The notes below the pieces were generated by a model, which searched no databases, had not been told where the DNA came from, and was given only the letters and a program-made list of their open reading frames with translations. A stretch of DNA of 64,000 bases. It comes from CADCVT01 sp036389485 (GTDB taxonomy: Bacteria; Actinomycetota; Thermoleophilia; Solirubrobacterales; Solirubrobacteraceae). Every line of letters begins with the position of its first letter. Within the stretch, counting starts at the first letter, position 1. Position numbers and translations under genes: made by a program. Below, one piece after another: positions 22,415 through 30,852 of this stretch. Location: assembly GCA_036389485.1 (NCBI GenBank), contig DASVPR010000061.1:40054-104053 (forward strand). Reading direction: 5' to 3'.

Positions 22415-23584
22415 TCAGACCCGCTGGATGATGGTGCCGGTCCCGAGGCCGCCGCCGCAGCACATCGTGACCAGGCCGACCTCCTTGTCCGAGCGCTCGA
22501 GCTCGTGCAGGAGGGTCGTGATGAGCCGCGCGCCGGTCGAGCCGAGCGGATGGCCGAGGGCCATGGCGCCGCCGTTGACGTTCACGCGGTCCATGTCCGG
22601 GTCGAGCTCGCGGCGCCAGGCGGCGACGACGGGGGCGAACGCCTCGTTGATCTCGACGAGGTCGATGTCGTCCATCTTCATCCCGTTGCGGTCCAGGAGC
22701 TTCCGCGTCGCGGGGATCGGGCCCTCGAGCATCTTCACCGGGTCGCAGCCGACCGTCGTCTGATCGAAGATCCGCGCGCGAGCCTCGAGCCCGAGCGCGT
22801 CGGCCTTCTCGCGCGACATGAGCAGGACGGCGGCGGCGCCGTCGGAGATCTGCGACGAGTTGCCCGCGGTGATCTTCCCGTCCGGCTTGAAGGCCGGCTT
22901 CAGCGTCGAGAGCTTCTCGAGGTTGGTGTCGGGCCGGATGCCCTGGTCGGTGACGTACGTGTCGCCGTTGACCTGGAAGGGGACGATCTCGCGCTCGAAC
23001 CGGCCCTCCTCCGTCGCCTGGTGGGCGAGGCGGTGCGACCGGACGGCGAGCTCGTCGAGCTCGGAGCGCGGGATCTCCCACTGGTCGGCGATCATCTCCG
23101 CGCCGAGGCCCTGGCCGACGATGTTGTGCTTCTCCATGAGCTTCTTCGTGAAGGCCGCGCCGTACTTCTGCTGCGTCTCCATGCCCGCGGAGAACGGGAT
23201 GTGGCCCATGTGCTCGACACCCGAGCCGATCACGACGTCGTGGACGCCGGAGGCGATGAGCGCCGCGCCGAAGTTCACGGCCTGCTGCGCCGAGCCGCAC
23301 TGGCGGTCGACGGTCGTCGCGGCCGCCTCGATCGGCAGCCCCTCCTGCAGCCACGCGTTGCGCGCGATGTTGAACGCCTGCTCGCCGAACTGCTGGACGC
23401 AGCCGGCGATGACATCTTCGACTTCCGACGCGTCAACCCCGGAGCGCTCCAGCAGCTCGGTGTAGCACTTGCCGAGCAGATCGTTCGGGTGCGTGTCCTT
23501 GTAGTAGCCCTTCTCCGGATGCCCGCGCCCGATAGGCGTGCGGACGGCCTCGACGATGACGACCTCTCGACCCTGCTGGCTCAT
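22415..23584 (-). CDS. fadA: Acetyl-CoA C-acyltransferase (thiolase)
   Basis: The 389-residue thiolase has the nucleophile Cys in DRQCGSAQQAV (about residue 96), His in GHPLGSTGARL (about 345) and the second Cys in MCCGGGLGTG (about 375). It cleaves 3-ketoacyl-CoA in beta-oxidation or condenses acetyl-CoA in reverse. ATG 23584 is chosen because GAGAGGAA precedes it. It is divergent from a 3-hydroxyacyl-CoA dehydrogenase gene 53 bp away, so the two probably share control and act in consecutive steps. Confidence 0.95.
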   Translation of the reverse strand: MSQQGREVVIVEAVRTPIGRGHPEKGYYKDTHPNDLLGKCYTELLERSGVDASEVEDVIAGCVQQFGEQAFNIARNAWLQEGLPIEAAATTVDRQCGSAQQAVNFGAALIASGVHDVVIGSGVEHMGHIPFSAGMETQQKYGAAFTKKLMEKHNIVGQGLGAEMIADQWEIPRSELDELAVRSHRLAHQATEEGRFEREIVPFQVNGDTYVTDQGIRPDTNLEKLSTLKPAFKPDGKITAGNSSQISDGAAAVLLMSREKADALGLEARARIFDQTTVGCDPVKMLEGPIPATRKLLDRNGMKMDDIDLVEINEAFAPVVAAWRRELDPDMDRVNVNGGAMALGHPLGSTGARLITTLLHELERSDKEVGLVTMCCGGGLGTGTIIQRV

Positions 23585-23637
23585 GAAGTTCCTCTCGATG
23601 ACTGACGCCTGCGTCATGAAATGTAGTCTGCGCCGCC

Positions 23638-24396
23638 GTGGCGGAGCGGCTCGGCATAGTCGGAGGCGGCGCGATCGCGTGCGGCATCGCCCGTGTGGCG
23701 GCCGAGCACGGCGACGTGGTCATGTGGGCGCGGTCGGAGGAGTCCGCGGAGCGGGCGGCCGAGCGCGCCCCCGACGACGTCGAGGTCACGACGGACCTTG
23801 CGGCCCTCGACGGCTCGGACGTGGTGGTCGAGGCGATCGCCGAGGATCTGGAGGCGAAGCGGGAGCTGTACGGGCTGCTGCCGCCGCTCGACGGCGCGCT
23901 GCTGTGCACGACGACGTCGTCGCTCAGCGTCAACGAGCTGGCGGCGGCGAGCGGGCGGCCCGAGCGGTTCGTCGGGCTCCACGTCTTCAACCCCGTGCAC
24001 AAGATGGAGCTGGTCGAGCTCGCGTTCCCCGACGCGGCGACCGAGGAGACGCGCGCCCGCGCCCGTGCGCTGTGCGAGCACCTCGGCAAGACCGCGGTGG
24101 AGGTCCCCGACGTGCCGGGCTTCGTCGTGAACCGCCTGCTCTTCCCCTACCTCTTCAGTGCCGTGCGGCTCCAGGAGGAGACCGGGCTCGCCGCCGACGC
24201 GGTCGACACGTGCATGCGGCTCGGCGCCGGCCACCCGATGGGCCCGCTGGCGCTGCTGGACCTCGTCGGCCTCGACGTCGCCATCGCGATCGGCGAGGCG
24301 ATCGGGGCCGAGGTTCCCGCCCGCGTGCGCGAGCTGGCCGAGGCGGGGCACATCGGGCGCAAGAGCGGCCGAGGTTTCTTCGCGTACGGCGCCTGA
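23638..24396 (+). CDS. 3-Hydroxyacyl-CoA dehydrogenase, short form
   Basis: The 252-residue protein has a Rossmann NAD-binding start (LGIVGGGAIACGIARVAAEHG), DVVVEAIAEDLEAK and the catalytic His region FVGLHVFNPVHKMELVEL. Next come VPGFVVNRLLFPYL and the C-terminal GHPMGPLALLDLVGLD with IGRKSGRGFFAY. It oxidises 3-hydroxyacyl-CoA to the 3-keto product that the neighbouring thiolase uses. It is slightly short of the usual 280-290 residues. TAGTCT lies 8 nt before the GTG start with no ribosome site (leaderless pattern). Confidence 0.9.
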   Translation: MAERLGIVGGGAIACGIARVAAEHGDVVMWARSEESAERAAERAPDDVEVTTDLAALDGSDVVVEAIAEDLEAKRELYGLLPPLDGALLCTTTSSLSVNELAAASGRPERFVGLHVFNPVHKMELVELAFPDAATEETRARARALCEHLGKTAVEVPDVPGFVVNRLLFPYLFSAVRLQEETGLAADAVDTCMRLGAGHPMGPLALLDLVGLDVAIAIGEAIGAEVPARVRELAEAGHIGRKSGRGFFAYGA

Positions 24397-24479
24397 ACGT
24401 CTTTAGGCCCGATTCAGGATCGCGGGGAACATCGGCGGTGCGGGTGTAGAGCTTTCGCAACCGCACCTCCTCCCAGAAG

Positions 24480-24514
24480 CAGACGACCGGCCCGCGACGC
24501 GGGCCGGTCGTCTG
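24480..24514. terminator. Perfect 17-bp hairpin between convergent genes
   Basis: A 17-bp arm at 24480-24496 is the exact complement of 24498-24514, centred on one base. It stands between the dehydrogenase gene and the convergent CorC-type gene and is the strongest terminator-like structure in the window. The surrounding 24397-24666 holds no convincing gene. Confidence 0.8.
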
Positions 24515-24666
24515 TCTGCCTGTCGGTGGACCCACCCCGATCCACCTGCTCTGTTGTCGGCGCCTTGGGCGTCTCAGCCTGGCGCTCGATGTTGGCCTCG
24601 CCGTCCCACGGGCGAGACAACCGCTTCAACGTCGGTTCACGAAGGAACTTGCGCCAAATTCGTCGT

Positions 24667-25971
24667 CTACGCCCCGACCACGCGCCGGTCCCGGATCCGC
24701 ACGGCCTCGACGCGGTTCTCCCGCACCGACTCGACGCGGATCGAGTAGCCGTCGGCCTGGACCGTGTCGCCGCGGCGCGGCAGCCGGCCGAGCTGCGCGA
24801 ACACGAAGCCGCCGACCGAGTTGTAGGCGTCGCTGTCGACCGGCAGCGAGAGGCCGTAGTCCATGAGGTCGGTGACCGCGACGTGCCCGCGGACGTACCA
24901 GTCGCCGTTGGCGAGCTGGCGGATCTCGCCCCCGGTCGGGTCGGTCTCGTCGTCGATCTCGCCGACGACCTCCTCGATGATGTCCTCGACGGTGACGATG
25001 CCCGCGACCCGGCCGTACTCGTCGATCACGACCGCCATCGACGAGCGCGTGCGCTGCAGGTCGGCGAGCAGGTCGTCGAGGGGCTTGGTCTCGGGCACGA
25101 TGGGCGCGTCGCGCACGGATCCGTCGAACGACGCCTCCCCGCCCTCGGTCATGAGCAGGCGCGCGAGCGAGTTGGCGTGGACGATCCCGCGCACGCGGTC
25201 CTTGTTCTCGTCCTCGGTGACGAGCAGCCGGGTGTGGCCGGAGGAGATCGCGCGCCGCAGCGCGGTCTCGACGTCCTCTGAGACGTCGACCGTCACCACC
25301 GCGGGGATCGGCGTCATCACGTTGCGCGCCTCCTGCTCGTGCAGATGGAAGACGCCCGAGAGCATCCCCGCCTCGCCGGGGTCGAGGTTCCCGCCCGCCT
25401 GGGCCTGGGCGATCAGCGCCCGCAGCTCCTTCGGCGTCGACCCCTCGTCCATCCCCGTGTCCGCGTCGATGCGGAAGAACCGGTGCAGCACCCAGTTCGA
25501 CGCGCCGTTCAGCAGCGAGATGAACGGCCGCATCGCCCGCTCGAAGAGGTACAGCGGCCGCGCGACGCGCAGCGCGATCTGCTCGGGCCGGACGATCGCG
25601 TAGATCTTGGGGATCTGCTCGCCGGCGGTGATGTGCAGCGAGGTCGTGATGAGGTAGGCGAGCGCGAGCGAGATGCCGAGCGCGACGTCGTGCGAGACGT
25701 CGCCGAACAGCGGCTCGATGAGGTCCGCGATCGCGGGCTCGCCCAGGAAGCCGATGCCCAGCGACGCCAGCGTGATCCCGAGCTGGCAGGCCGACAGGTA
25801 CTGGCTGAGGTCCTCCATGAGCCGCGCCGCGGTCGCGGCGCCCCGGCGGCCCTCCCGCGCCAGCTCCTCGACCGTCGAGCGGCGCGTGCGCACGAGCGCG
25901 AACTCGGCCGCGACGAAGAACCCGTTGGCGAAGACGAGCAGGACGACCGCGATCAGGAAGAGCGCGGTCAA
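24667..25971 (-). CDS. CNNM/CorC (hemolysin C) family transporter
   Basis: The 434-residue protein has the DUF21 membrane domain at residues 1-190 (four helices, with LSQYLSACQLGITLASLGIG and HITAGEQIPKIYAI). A CBS pair follows at about 205-330 (VMTPIPAVVTVDVSEDV, VVIDEYGRVAGIVTVEDI). It ends in a CorC/HlyC domain. Family members export Mg2+ or other divalent cations. The start is TTG at 25971, giving the normal N-terminus MTALFLIAVVLLVFANGFFV. It is alone on its strand. Confidence 0.9.
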   Translation of the reverse strand: MTALFLIAVVLLVFANGFFVAAEFALVRTRRSTVEELAREGRRGAATAARLMEDLSQYLSACQLGITLASLGIGFLGEPAIADLIEPLFGDVSHDVALGISLALAYLITTSLHITAGEQIPKIYAIVRPEQIALRVARPLYLFERAMRPFISLLNGASNWVLHRFFRIDADTGMDEGSTPKELRALIAQAQAGGNLDPGEAGMLSGVFHLHEQEARNVMTPIPAVVTVDVSEDVETALRRAISSGHTRLLVTEDENKDRVRGIVHANSLARLLMTEGGEASFDGSVRDAPIVPETKPLDDLLADLQRTRSSMAVVIDEYGRVAGIVTVEDIIEEVVGEIDDETDPTGGEIRQLANGDWYVRGHVAVTDLMDYGLSLPVDSDAYNSVGGFVFAQLGRLPRRGDTVQADGYSIRVESVRENRVEAVRIRDRRVVGA

Positions 25972-26056
25972 GCGGCGTCAGTGCGGCCGCGGCGCTGTTC
26001 GCCGCGACTTCGAGGGAGGTCGTCGTTCATCGACAGGCTCGCGGCGAAGGGTAGCG

Positions 26057-26296
26057 TCAGCCCCCGATGCCGTCGATGCGCGCGGCCATGGCGTGGTCGG
26101 CGTCGGTGATGCGGCCCTCCGAGTGCGTCGACAGGCTGAGACGGACCTTGTTCCAGCCGTGGATGAGGATGTCGGGATGGTGGTTGGCCTCCTCGGCGAC
26201 CTCCCCCACCCTGTTCACGAACCGAAGCGCCTCCGCGAAGTCGGCGAACTGGTACTCGCGGACGAGCTCCTGCCCTTCCTCCTGCCACTCGCTCAT
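26057..26296 (-). CDS. phhB: Pterin-4a-carbinolamine dehydratase
   Basis: The 79-residue product carries the full dehydratase signature EEANHHPDILIHGWNKVRL with STHSEGRITDAD. It recycles 4a-hydroxytetrahydrobiopterin formed by PhhA (13193-14086). It is shorter than the usual ~95-110 residues and lacks the first helix. The start at ATG 26296 is supported by GGGGGAGAGGAT just upstream. It is unlinked from the phhA operon by 12 kb and divergent from the vitamin-B12-binding-like gene. Confidence 0.9.
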   Translation of the reverse strand: MSEWQEEGQELVREYQFADFAEALRFVNRVGEVAEEANHHPDILIHGWNKVRLSLSTHSEGRITDADHAMAARIDGIGG

Positions 26297-26309
26297 ATCC
26301 TCTCCCCCG

Positions 26310-27203
26310 ATGCGGATCGTGTCCCTCGTGCCGCACGCGACCGAGCTCTTGTTCGCGCTCGGCCTCGGCGACCAGGTCGTCGGCGTCACCCACGAGTGCG
26401 ACCACCCGGCCGACGCCCGGGCGCGACGCCACGTCACGCGCGACAGGCTACCCGCGGGGTTGTCCTCCGCGGAGATCGACGCCGCGGTGCGGTCGTTCAC
26501 CGAGGGCGGCGACGCGATCTACGCGCTGGACGAGGACGCGCTGCGCGAGCTCGAGCCCGACCTGATCGTGACCCAGGCGCTCTGCCCGGTGTGCGCGGTC
26601 TCGTACGAGGACGTGCGCGCGCTGGCCGAGCGGATGGAGCCGGCGCCGAAGGTCGTGTCGCTGGACCCGAAGACGTACGGCGAGACGCTGGCCGACGTGC
26701 GGACCATCGCGCACGCGACCGACGCGAAGACCGCCGGCGTCGCGCTGGTGGCGCGGACGTCGCGGCGCGTGGCCGCGGTGGAGGAGGCGGTGGCGGGCGT
26801 GGCGCGCCGTCCGCGGGTCGCCGCGATCGAGTGGTTCGACCCGGTGTTCGTCGCCGGGCACTGGACCCCGCAGCTGATCGAGATGGCCGGCGGGATCGAC
26901 GTGCTCGGCTTCGCCGGCGAGCACTCCGAGCAGACGACGTGGGAGGCCGTGAAGGCCGCCGAGCCCGACGTCGTGATCGCGATGCCGTGCGGCTACGACG
27001 CCGAGCGCGCGCACGAGGAGGCGCTGCTGCACGCCGAGGAGCTGCGCTCGGTCGGCGCCGGTCAGGTCGTCGCCGTCGACGCGGCCGCGACGTTCTCGCG
27101 CCCCGGCCCCCGGCTCGTCGACGGCCTCGAGACGCTCGCGCACGTGCTGCACCCGGGCCTCGTACCGGAGGCGCCGAGCCCCGCGCTCGTGGTGGACGTC
27201 TGA
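26310..27203 (+). CDS. Soluble cobalamin-binding-like protein (BtuF family)
   Basis: The 297-residue product has the periplasmic-binding fold of the BtuF/FhuD type: RIVSLVPHATELLFALGLG, DQVVGVTHECDHP, LEPDLIVTQALCPVCAVSY and VFVAGHWTPQLIEMAGGIDVL. It has no signal peptide or lipobox, and no transporter permease or ATPase is adjacent, so it may work inside the cell. TATCCT lies 8 nt before the ATG with no ribosome site. Its TGA overlaps the proposed CTG start of the next gene. Ligand binding is inferred from the family only. Confidence 0.8.
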   Translation: MRIVSLVPHATELLFALGLGDQVVGVTHECDHPADARARRHVTRDRLPAGLSSAEIDAAVRSFTEGGDAIYALDEDALRELEPDLIVTQALCPVCAVSYEDVRALAERMEPAPKVVSLDPKTYGETLADVRTIAHATDAKTAGVALVARTSRRVAAVEEAVAGVARRPRVAAIEWFDPVFVAGHWTPQLIEMAGGIDVLGFAGEHSEQTTWEAVKAAEPDVVIAMPCGYDAERAHEEALLHAEELRSVGAGQVVAVDAAATFSRPGPRLVDGLETLAHVLHPGLVPEAPSPALVVDV

Positions 27204-28381
27204 CGCCGGCGCTCGCCTCCGCCGCCGCGGCCGGCCCGAGCGGCGCGGCCGGCCACCCCACGCGGATCCTCTTCCTGCACTCCAGCGCGGGCCGCTACGG
27301 CGCCGACCGCCAGCTGCAGCTGCTCGCGACCGGCCTCGACCGCGGCCGCTTCGAGCCGATCGTCGTGCTCGCCGAGGACGGGCCGCTGCGCGCCGACCTG
27401 GAGGCGGCGGGCGTCGAGGTCCACGTGCGGCCGCTCGCGGTGATGCGGCGGTCGCTGATGTCGCCGAGCGGGATGGCGCGGGTCGCGGCGGCGTTCGCGG
27501 CCGACGCGGGCGGGCTGGGGCGGCTCGCCCGCACGCGCGGCGTCGCGATCGTCCACACGAACACGTCGGTGACGCTCGGCGGCGCGGCGGCGGCGCGGAT
27601 CGCCGGTGCCAGGCACGTCTGGCACGTCCGCGAGATCTACGCCGGGTTCGAGCGGTGGTGGCCGGCGTACCGGCGGCTGCTCCTCACCGCCGACGCCCTG
27701 CCGTGCGTCTCGGCGGCGACGGCGGCGCAGTTCGACGGCGGCCCGCCGGCGCCCGTGCGGGTCGTCCACGACGGGCTCGCGGTGCGCCACGAGCGCGCGC
27801 CGCGCGACGAGGCCCGCCGCGCGCTCGAGCTGCCCGAGCGGGCGCGCGTCGTGGCCGTTCTCGGCCGGCTGTCGGTGTGGAAGGGCCAGGACGTGCTGAT
27901 CCGCGCGGTCGCGCAGCCGGTGCTGCGCGACGCGATCGCGCTGGTCTGCGGCGCGCCGTGGCCAGGCGAGGAGCGCCGCGAGCGCGAGCTGCGCGAGCTG
28001 GCGGCGCGGCTCGGCGTCGCCGACCGCGTCCGGTTCCTCGGCTTCCGCGAGGACGTGGGGGTCGTGCTCGGCGCGGCCGACGCCGTCGTCGTCCCCTCCA
28101 CCCACCCGGACCCGCTGCCGAACGCCGCGCTCGAGGCCGCCGCCGCCGGGTGCTGCGTCGTCGCCGCCGCCCACGGCGGCCTCACCGAGATCCTCCGCGA
28201 CGGCGATACCGGCGTCCTCGTGCCGCCGGACGACCACGCCGCGCTCGCCGCGGCGCTCTCCTCCCTCGACCGCGAGACCGCCGACCGGCTCGGCGCCGCG
28301 GCCGCGCGCGACGTCGCGGAGCGGTTCGCGCCGCAGCGGCTCCTCGACGGCGTCGCCGACCTGTACGCGGAGCTGCTCTAG
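27200..28381 (+). CDS. GT4-type glycosyltransferase (CTG start proposed)
   Basis: The protein is a two-Rossmann GT-B glycosyltransferase. The N-terminal motif is LFLHSSAGRYGADRQLQLLA (nucleotide-independent start), the middle has VVAVLGRLSVWKGQDVLIRA, and the GT4 acidic motif is VPSTHPDPLPNAALEAAAAG. It would transfer a sugar from a nucleotide donor at the cytoplasmic face. The conserved first strand lies before any in-frame ATG, GTG or TTG. The best start is CTG 27200, whose last two bases join the upstream TGA (CTGA), with GGTGG 5 nt before. The TAG stop shares CTAG with the rhomboid gene. Confidence 0.85.
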   Translation: MTPALASAAAAGPSGAAGHPTRILFLHSSAGRYGADRQLQLLATGLDRGRFEPIVVLAEDGPLRADLEAAGVEVHVRPLAVMRRSLMSPSGMARVAAAFAADAGGLGRLARTRGVAIVHTNTSVTLGGAAAARIAGARHVWHVREIYAGFERWWPAYRRLLLTADALPCVSAATAAQFDGGPPAPVRVVHDGLAVRHERAPRDEARRALELPERARVVAVLGRLSVWKGQDVLIRAVAQPVLRDAIALVCGAPWPGEERRERELRELAARLGVADRVRFLGFREDVGVVLGAADAVVVPSTHPDPLPNAALEAAAAGCCVVAAAHGGLTEILRDGDTGVLVPPDDHAALAAALSSLDRETADRLGAAAARDVAERFAPQRLLDGVADLYAELL

Positions 28382-29187
28382 ACGCTCTGCGCCGCGGCGG
28401 CCACGGCGCCGATCACGCTGACGACCGCGACGGCCGCGCACCCCGCGAAGGCGAGCAGCGACGAGCGGCGCCGCTCGGCCTGGAGCACGAGCAGCGCGGC
28501 GAGCGCGCCGCCGGCGAGCCCGCCCAGGTGCCCGCCGATCGAGATGTTCGGATAGAACAACGTGAAGAGCAGGTTGATCACGAGCAGGCCGAAGATCGGC
28601 GACTGCGTGATCGGGATGCCGCGGTCGCGGTAGAGGATCACGAGCGCGCCCATCAGACCGTACACCGCGCCCGAGGCGCCGACGGTGGCGCTGTCGGGCG
28701 TGACGAGCAGCGCCCCGAACGCTCCCGCGAGCAGCGCCGCGACGTAGATCGCGGCGAACTTGACGTGCCCGAACACCGGCTCCGTCGCCTGCCCGAGGAA
28801 CCACAGCACGATCATGTTGAGGATCAGGTGGATCGGGCTGCTGTGCAGGAAGCCGCTCGAGACGATGCGCCAGTACTCGCCGTCCTGGATCAGCGGGCCG
28901 AACAGCACGCCCTTCTCGTAGACGCTGCCGCTCGTCGCGCGGCCGCTGCCCGCGACGGCGACCTGCGCGAAGAACACCGCGACGTTGATCGCGATCAGCG
29001 CGTAGGTGACGACGGGCTCGCCGCCGCTGATCGTCGCCGCGGTGCGGACCTTCGTCTTCTGCCTGGCGCACTCCGGGCAGCGCATGCCGACCGGCGTGGG
29101 CGTCATGCAGTCGGTGCAGATCGGGCGGCCGCAGTTGGAGCACGAGACGCCGGTCTCGCGCGATGGGTGCCGGTAGCAGGTCGCCAC
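28378..29187 (-). CDS. Rhomboid intramembrane serine protease with N-terminal zinc finger
   Basis: The 269-residue protein starts with a B-box-like zinc finger (CYRHPSRETGVSCSNCG, CTDC, CPEC). A six-helix rhomboid core follows: WRIVSSGFLHSSPIHLILNM, catalytic Ser172 in GASGAVYGLMG and His220 in GGHLGGLAGG. It cleaves membrane-anchored proteins within the bilayer. Zinc-finger rhomboids are typical of Actinobacteria. The GTG start has TAGCTT 8 nt upstream and no ribosome site. Confidence 0.93.
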   Translation of the reverse strand: MATCYRHPSRETGVSCSNCGRPICTDCMTPTPVGMRCPECARQKTKVRTAATISGGEPVVTYALIAINVAVFFAQVAVAGSGRATSGSVYEKGVLFGPLIQDGEYWRIVSSGFLHSSPIHLILNMIVLWFLGQATEPVFGHVKFAAIYVAALLAGAFGALLVTPDSATVGASGAVYGLMGALVILYRDRGIPITQSPIFGLLVINLLFTLFYPNISIGGHLGGLAGGALAALLVLQAERRRSSLLAFAGCAAVAVVSVIGAVAAAAQSV

Positions 29188-29212
29188 GGCAGGCGAAGCT
29201 AGCAGCGGTGCC

Positions 29213-29905
29213 TCAAGAGGAGATGCGGACCGCGAGATACGGCGCGGTGCTCGGCTTCGCGCTGCCGCCGGGCGGCTCGTCGGTCACCAGCACCTGGTCG
29301 ACGTCCTCGACGTCGCCCGGCACGTCGACCGACGCGCTGCCGTCCTGGTCGACCGTGAAGAGCGCGTTCGTCGGCCTCGGGTCCTCGCCGAAGCGCTGCG
29401 TCCACACCTGATACACCCGGCCGCGGGGCGCCTGGGCCATGTCCTCGATCTTGAGCGTCCCGTGCCCGTCGTCGGAGATGCGCATCTCGACGCTGCCGCC
29501 GGCGCGCAGGAAGTCGCCCTCGACGGTCTCGCCGCCACCGCTCAGCGCGACGACGCCGATCCCGGCGCCGGCGAGCAGGAGCGCGCACGCCGCCGCCATC
29601 GCGGGCAGCGGGCGCAGGGTCAGGAAGCCGAAGCGGCTGCGCTTCTCGGGCCGGCGGGCCCGCTCGCGCTCGCGCGCCTCGGCCTCGACGACGCCCATGA
29701 TCCGCGCCTTGAGCGCGGGCGGCGGCTCCAGCGGCTCCGCGGCGGCTGGCAGCGCGTCGACGACCGGCCGCAGCGCGGCGAGGTCCGTCCGGCACAGCTC
29801 GCACGTCCGCAGGTGCTCCTCGAACCGCCGCGTCTCCTCCTCGGTGAGAGCGCCGAGCGCGTACGCCGCGACGTCGGAGCCGCAGCCGTCGGTGTGGGTC
29901 GTCAT
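29213..29905 (-). CDS. Anti-sigma factor, RskA-like
   Basis: The 230-residue protein has an anti-sigma zinc motif (HLRTCELC, an H-x3-C-x2-C) within residues 1-60. A single membrane helix follows (AMAAACALLLAGAGIGVVAL), then an extracellular RskA-type beta domain (VYQVWTQRFGEDPRPTNALF). It should hold the sigma factor encoded just upstream (29902-30510) at the membrane until proteolysis. The two genes overlap by 4 nt. The rhomboid gene lies next to it. Confidence 0.88.
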   Translation of the reverse strand: MTTHTDGCGSDVAAYALGALTEEETRRFEEHLRTCELCRTDLAALRPVVDALPAAAEPLEPPPALKARIMGVVEAEARERERARRPEKRSRFGFLTLRPLPAMAAACALLLAGAGIGVVALSGGGETVEGDFLRAGGSVEMRISDDGHGTLKIEDMAQAPRGRVYQVWTQRFGEDPRPTNALFTVDQDGSASVDVPGDVEDVDQVLVTDEPPGGSAKPSTAPYLAVRISS

Positions 29906-30510
29906 GTCCACGCCTCCGCCGCCCCTTCGCCGAGCACGCCGCGCAGCTTCTCCAGCCCGAGTCGCATCCGGCCCTTCACGGTACCGAGCGGCGTGTTCAG
30001 CATCTCCGCGATCTCGGAGTGGGTGAACCCGCCGAAGTACGCCAGCTCGATGACCTTCAGCTGGTCGGGCGGCAGCACGCCGAGCGCGGCCCGGACCTCG
30101 CCGGCCTCGGTGCGCCGCGCCGCCTCGGCGTCGGTGCGCTCCGGCGCCTCGAAGCGCTCCTCGAGCCCCTCGTCGCTCGCGCGCCGCGAGTCGTGCACCG
30201 TGGCGCGGCGCAGCGCGTCGATCGCGCGGTTGTGCACGATGCCGAGCACCCACGTCCGCACGCTGCCGCGCGTCGCGTCGTAGCGCCCGCCCGCGCGCCA
30301 CAGCGAGAGGAACGCCTCCTGCACGACGTCCTCGGCGACGTTGCGCCGGCCGACCATCCGGTAGGCGAGCGAGAACGCGGCGGAGCTGTGGCGGTCGTAG
30401 ACCACGCTGAAGGCCGAGGCGTCGCCGTCGCGGACGCGGTCCATGAGATCCTCGTCGGCGAGCCGGTCGAGGCCCGCGCTGGAGTCTTGCCGGCGGCGGA
30501 AGGGTGCCAT
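29902..30510 (-). CDS. ECF sigma factor, SigK-like
   Basis: The 202-residue protein has region 2 (SVVYDRHSSAAFSLAYRMVG, VVQEAFLSLWR) and region 4 with the helix-turn-helix HSEIAEMLNTPLGTVKGRMR. It belongs to the SigK/ECF19-like group that pairs with RskA-type anti-sigma factors, which fits its coupled downstream gene. It directs RNA polymerase to stress promoters, probably including its own. Confidence 0.9.
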   Translation of the reverse strand: MAPFRRRQDSSAGLDRLADEDLMDRVRDGDASAFSVVYDRHSSAAFSLAYRMVGRRNVAEDVVQEAFLSLWRAGGRYDATRGSVRTWVLGIVHNRAIDALRRATVHDSRRASDEGLEERFEAPERTDAEAARRTEAGEVRAALGVLPPDQLKVIELAYFGGFTHSEIAEMLNTPLGTVKGRMRLGLEKLRGVLGEGAAEAWT

Positions 30511-30546
30511 GTTCGCCGGTGGCTACGCGGCCGGCCGGGGATCGGA

Positions 30547-30852
30547 TCAGCGGCGCAGCAGCCGCTTGACGGGGTTGCCCTGCTGCTTGGCCTTCGCGCG
30601 CGCGCGTAGGAGCATCAGGCCGCCGGCTGCGCCGGCCCCGGCGACGACGACGCCGCCGGCGTACGCCAGCCGCGCCCAGTTGCGCGGATCGGCGATCGCC
30701 TCGAGCTCCCACGACTCGAGCTCGTCCGCGGCGGCGCCCGTCATCTGCTCGAACTTCGACTCGAGCCGCTGCGAGAGCCCCGTCGGCGGCTCGATCGGCG
30801 CGAGCGCGCGGCGCAGCAGCGACTCGAAGTCCGGTGTCGCCGACTCGGTCAT
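30547..30852 (-). CDS. Small tail-anchored protein coupled to an ECF sigma factor
   Basis: The 101-residue product has a cytoplasmic helical part (FESLLRRALAPIEPPTGLSQ, RLESKFEQMTGAAADELE), one hydrophobic helix (GVVVAGAGAAGGLMLL) and a basic tail. Its ATG overlaps the sigma-factor stop (ATGA). By position it could be the anti-sigma factor, but it lacks the zinc motif and any extracytoplasmic domain. Family not recognised. Confidence 0.7.
   Translation of the reverse strand: MTESATPDFESLLRRALAPIEPPTGLSQRLESKFEQMTGAAADELESWELEAIADPRNWARLAYAGGVVVAGAGAAGGLMLLRARAKAKQQGNPVKRLLRR

Noticed and set aside
21745..23584. Toxin partner for the Imm11-like protein
   Set aside because: Neighbouring genes are a secreted hydrolase and a thiolase with intact metabolic motifs; neither has toxin features.
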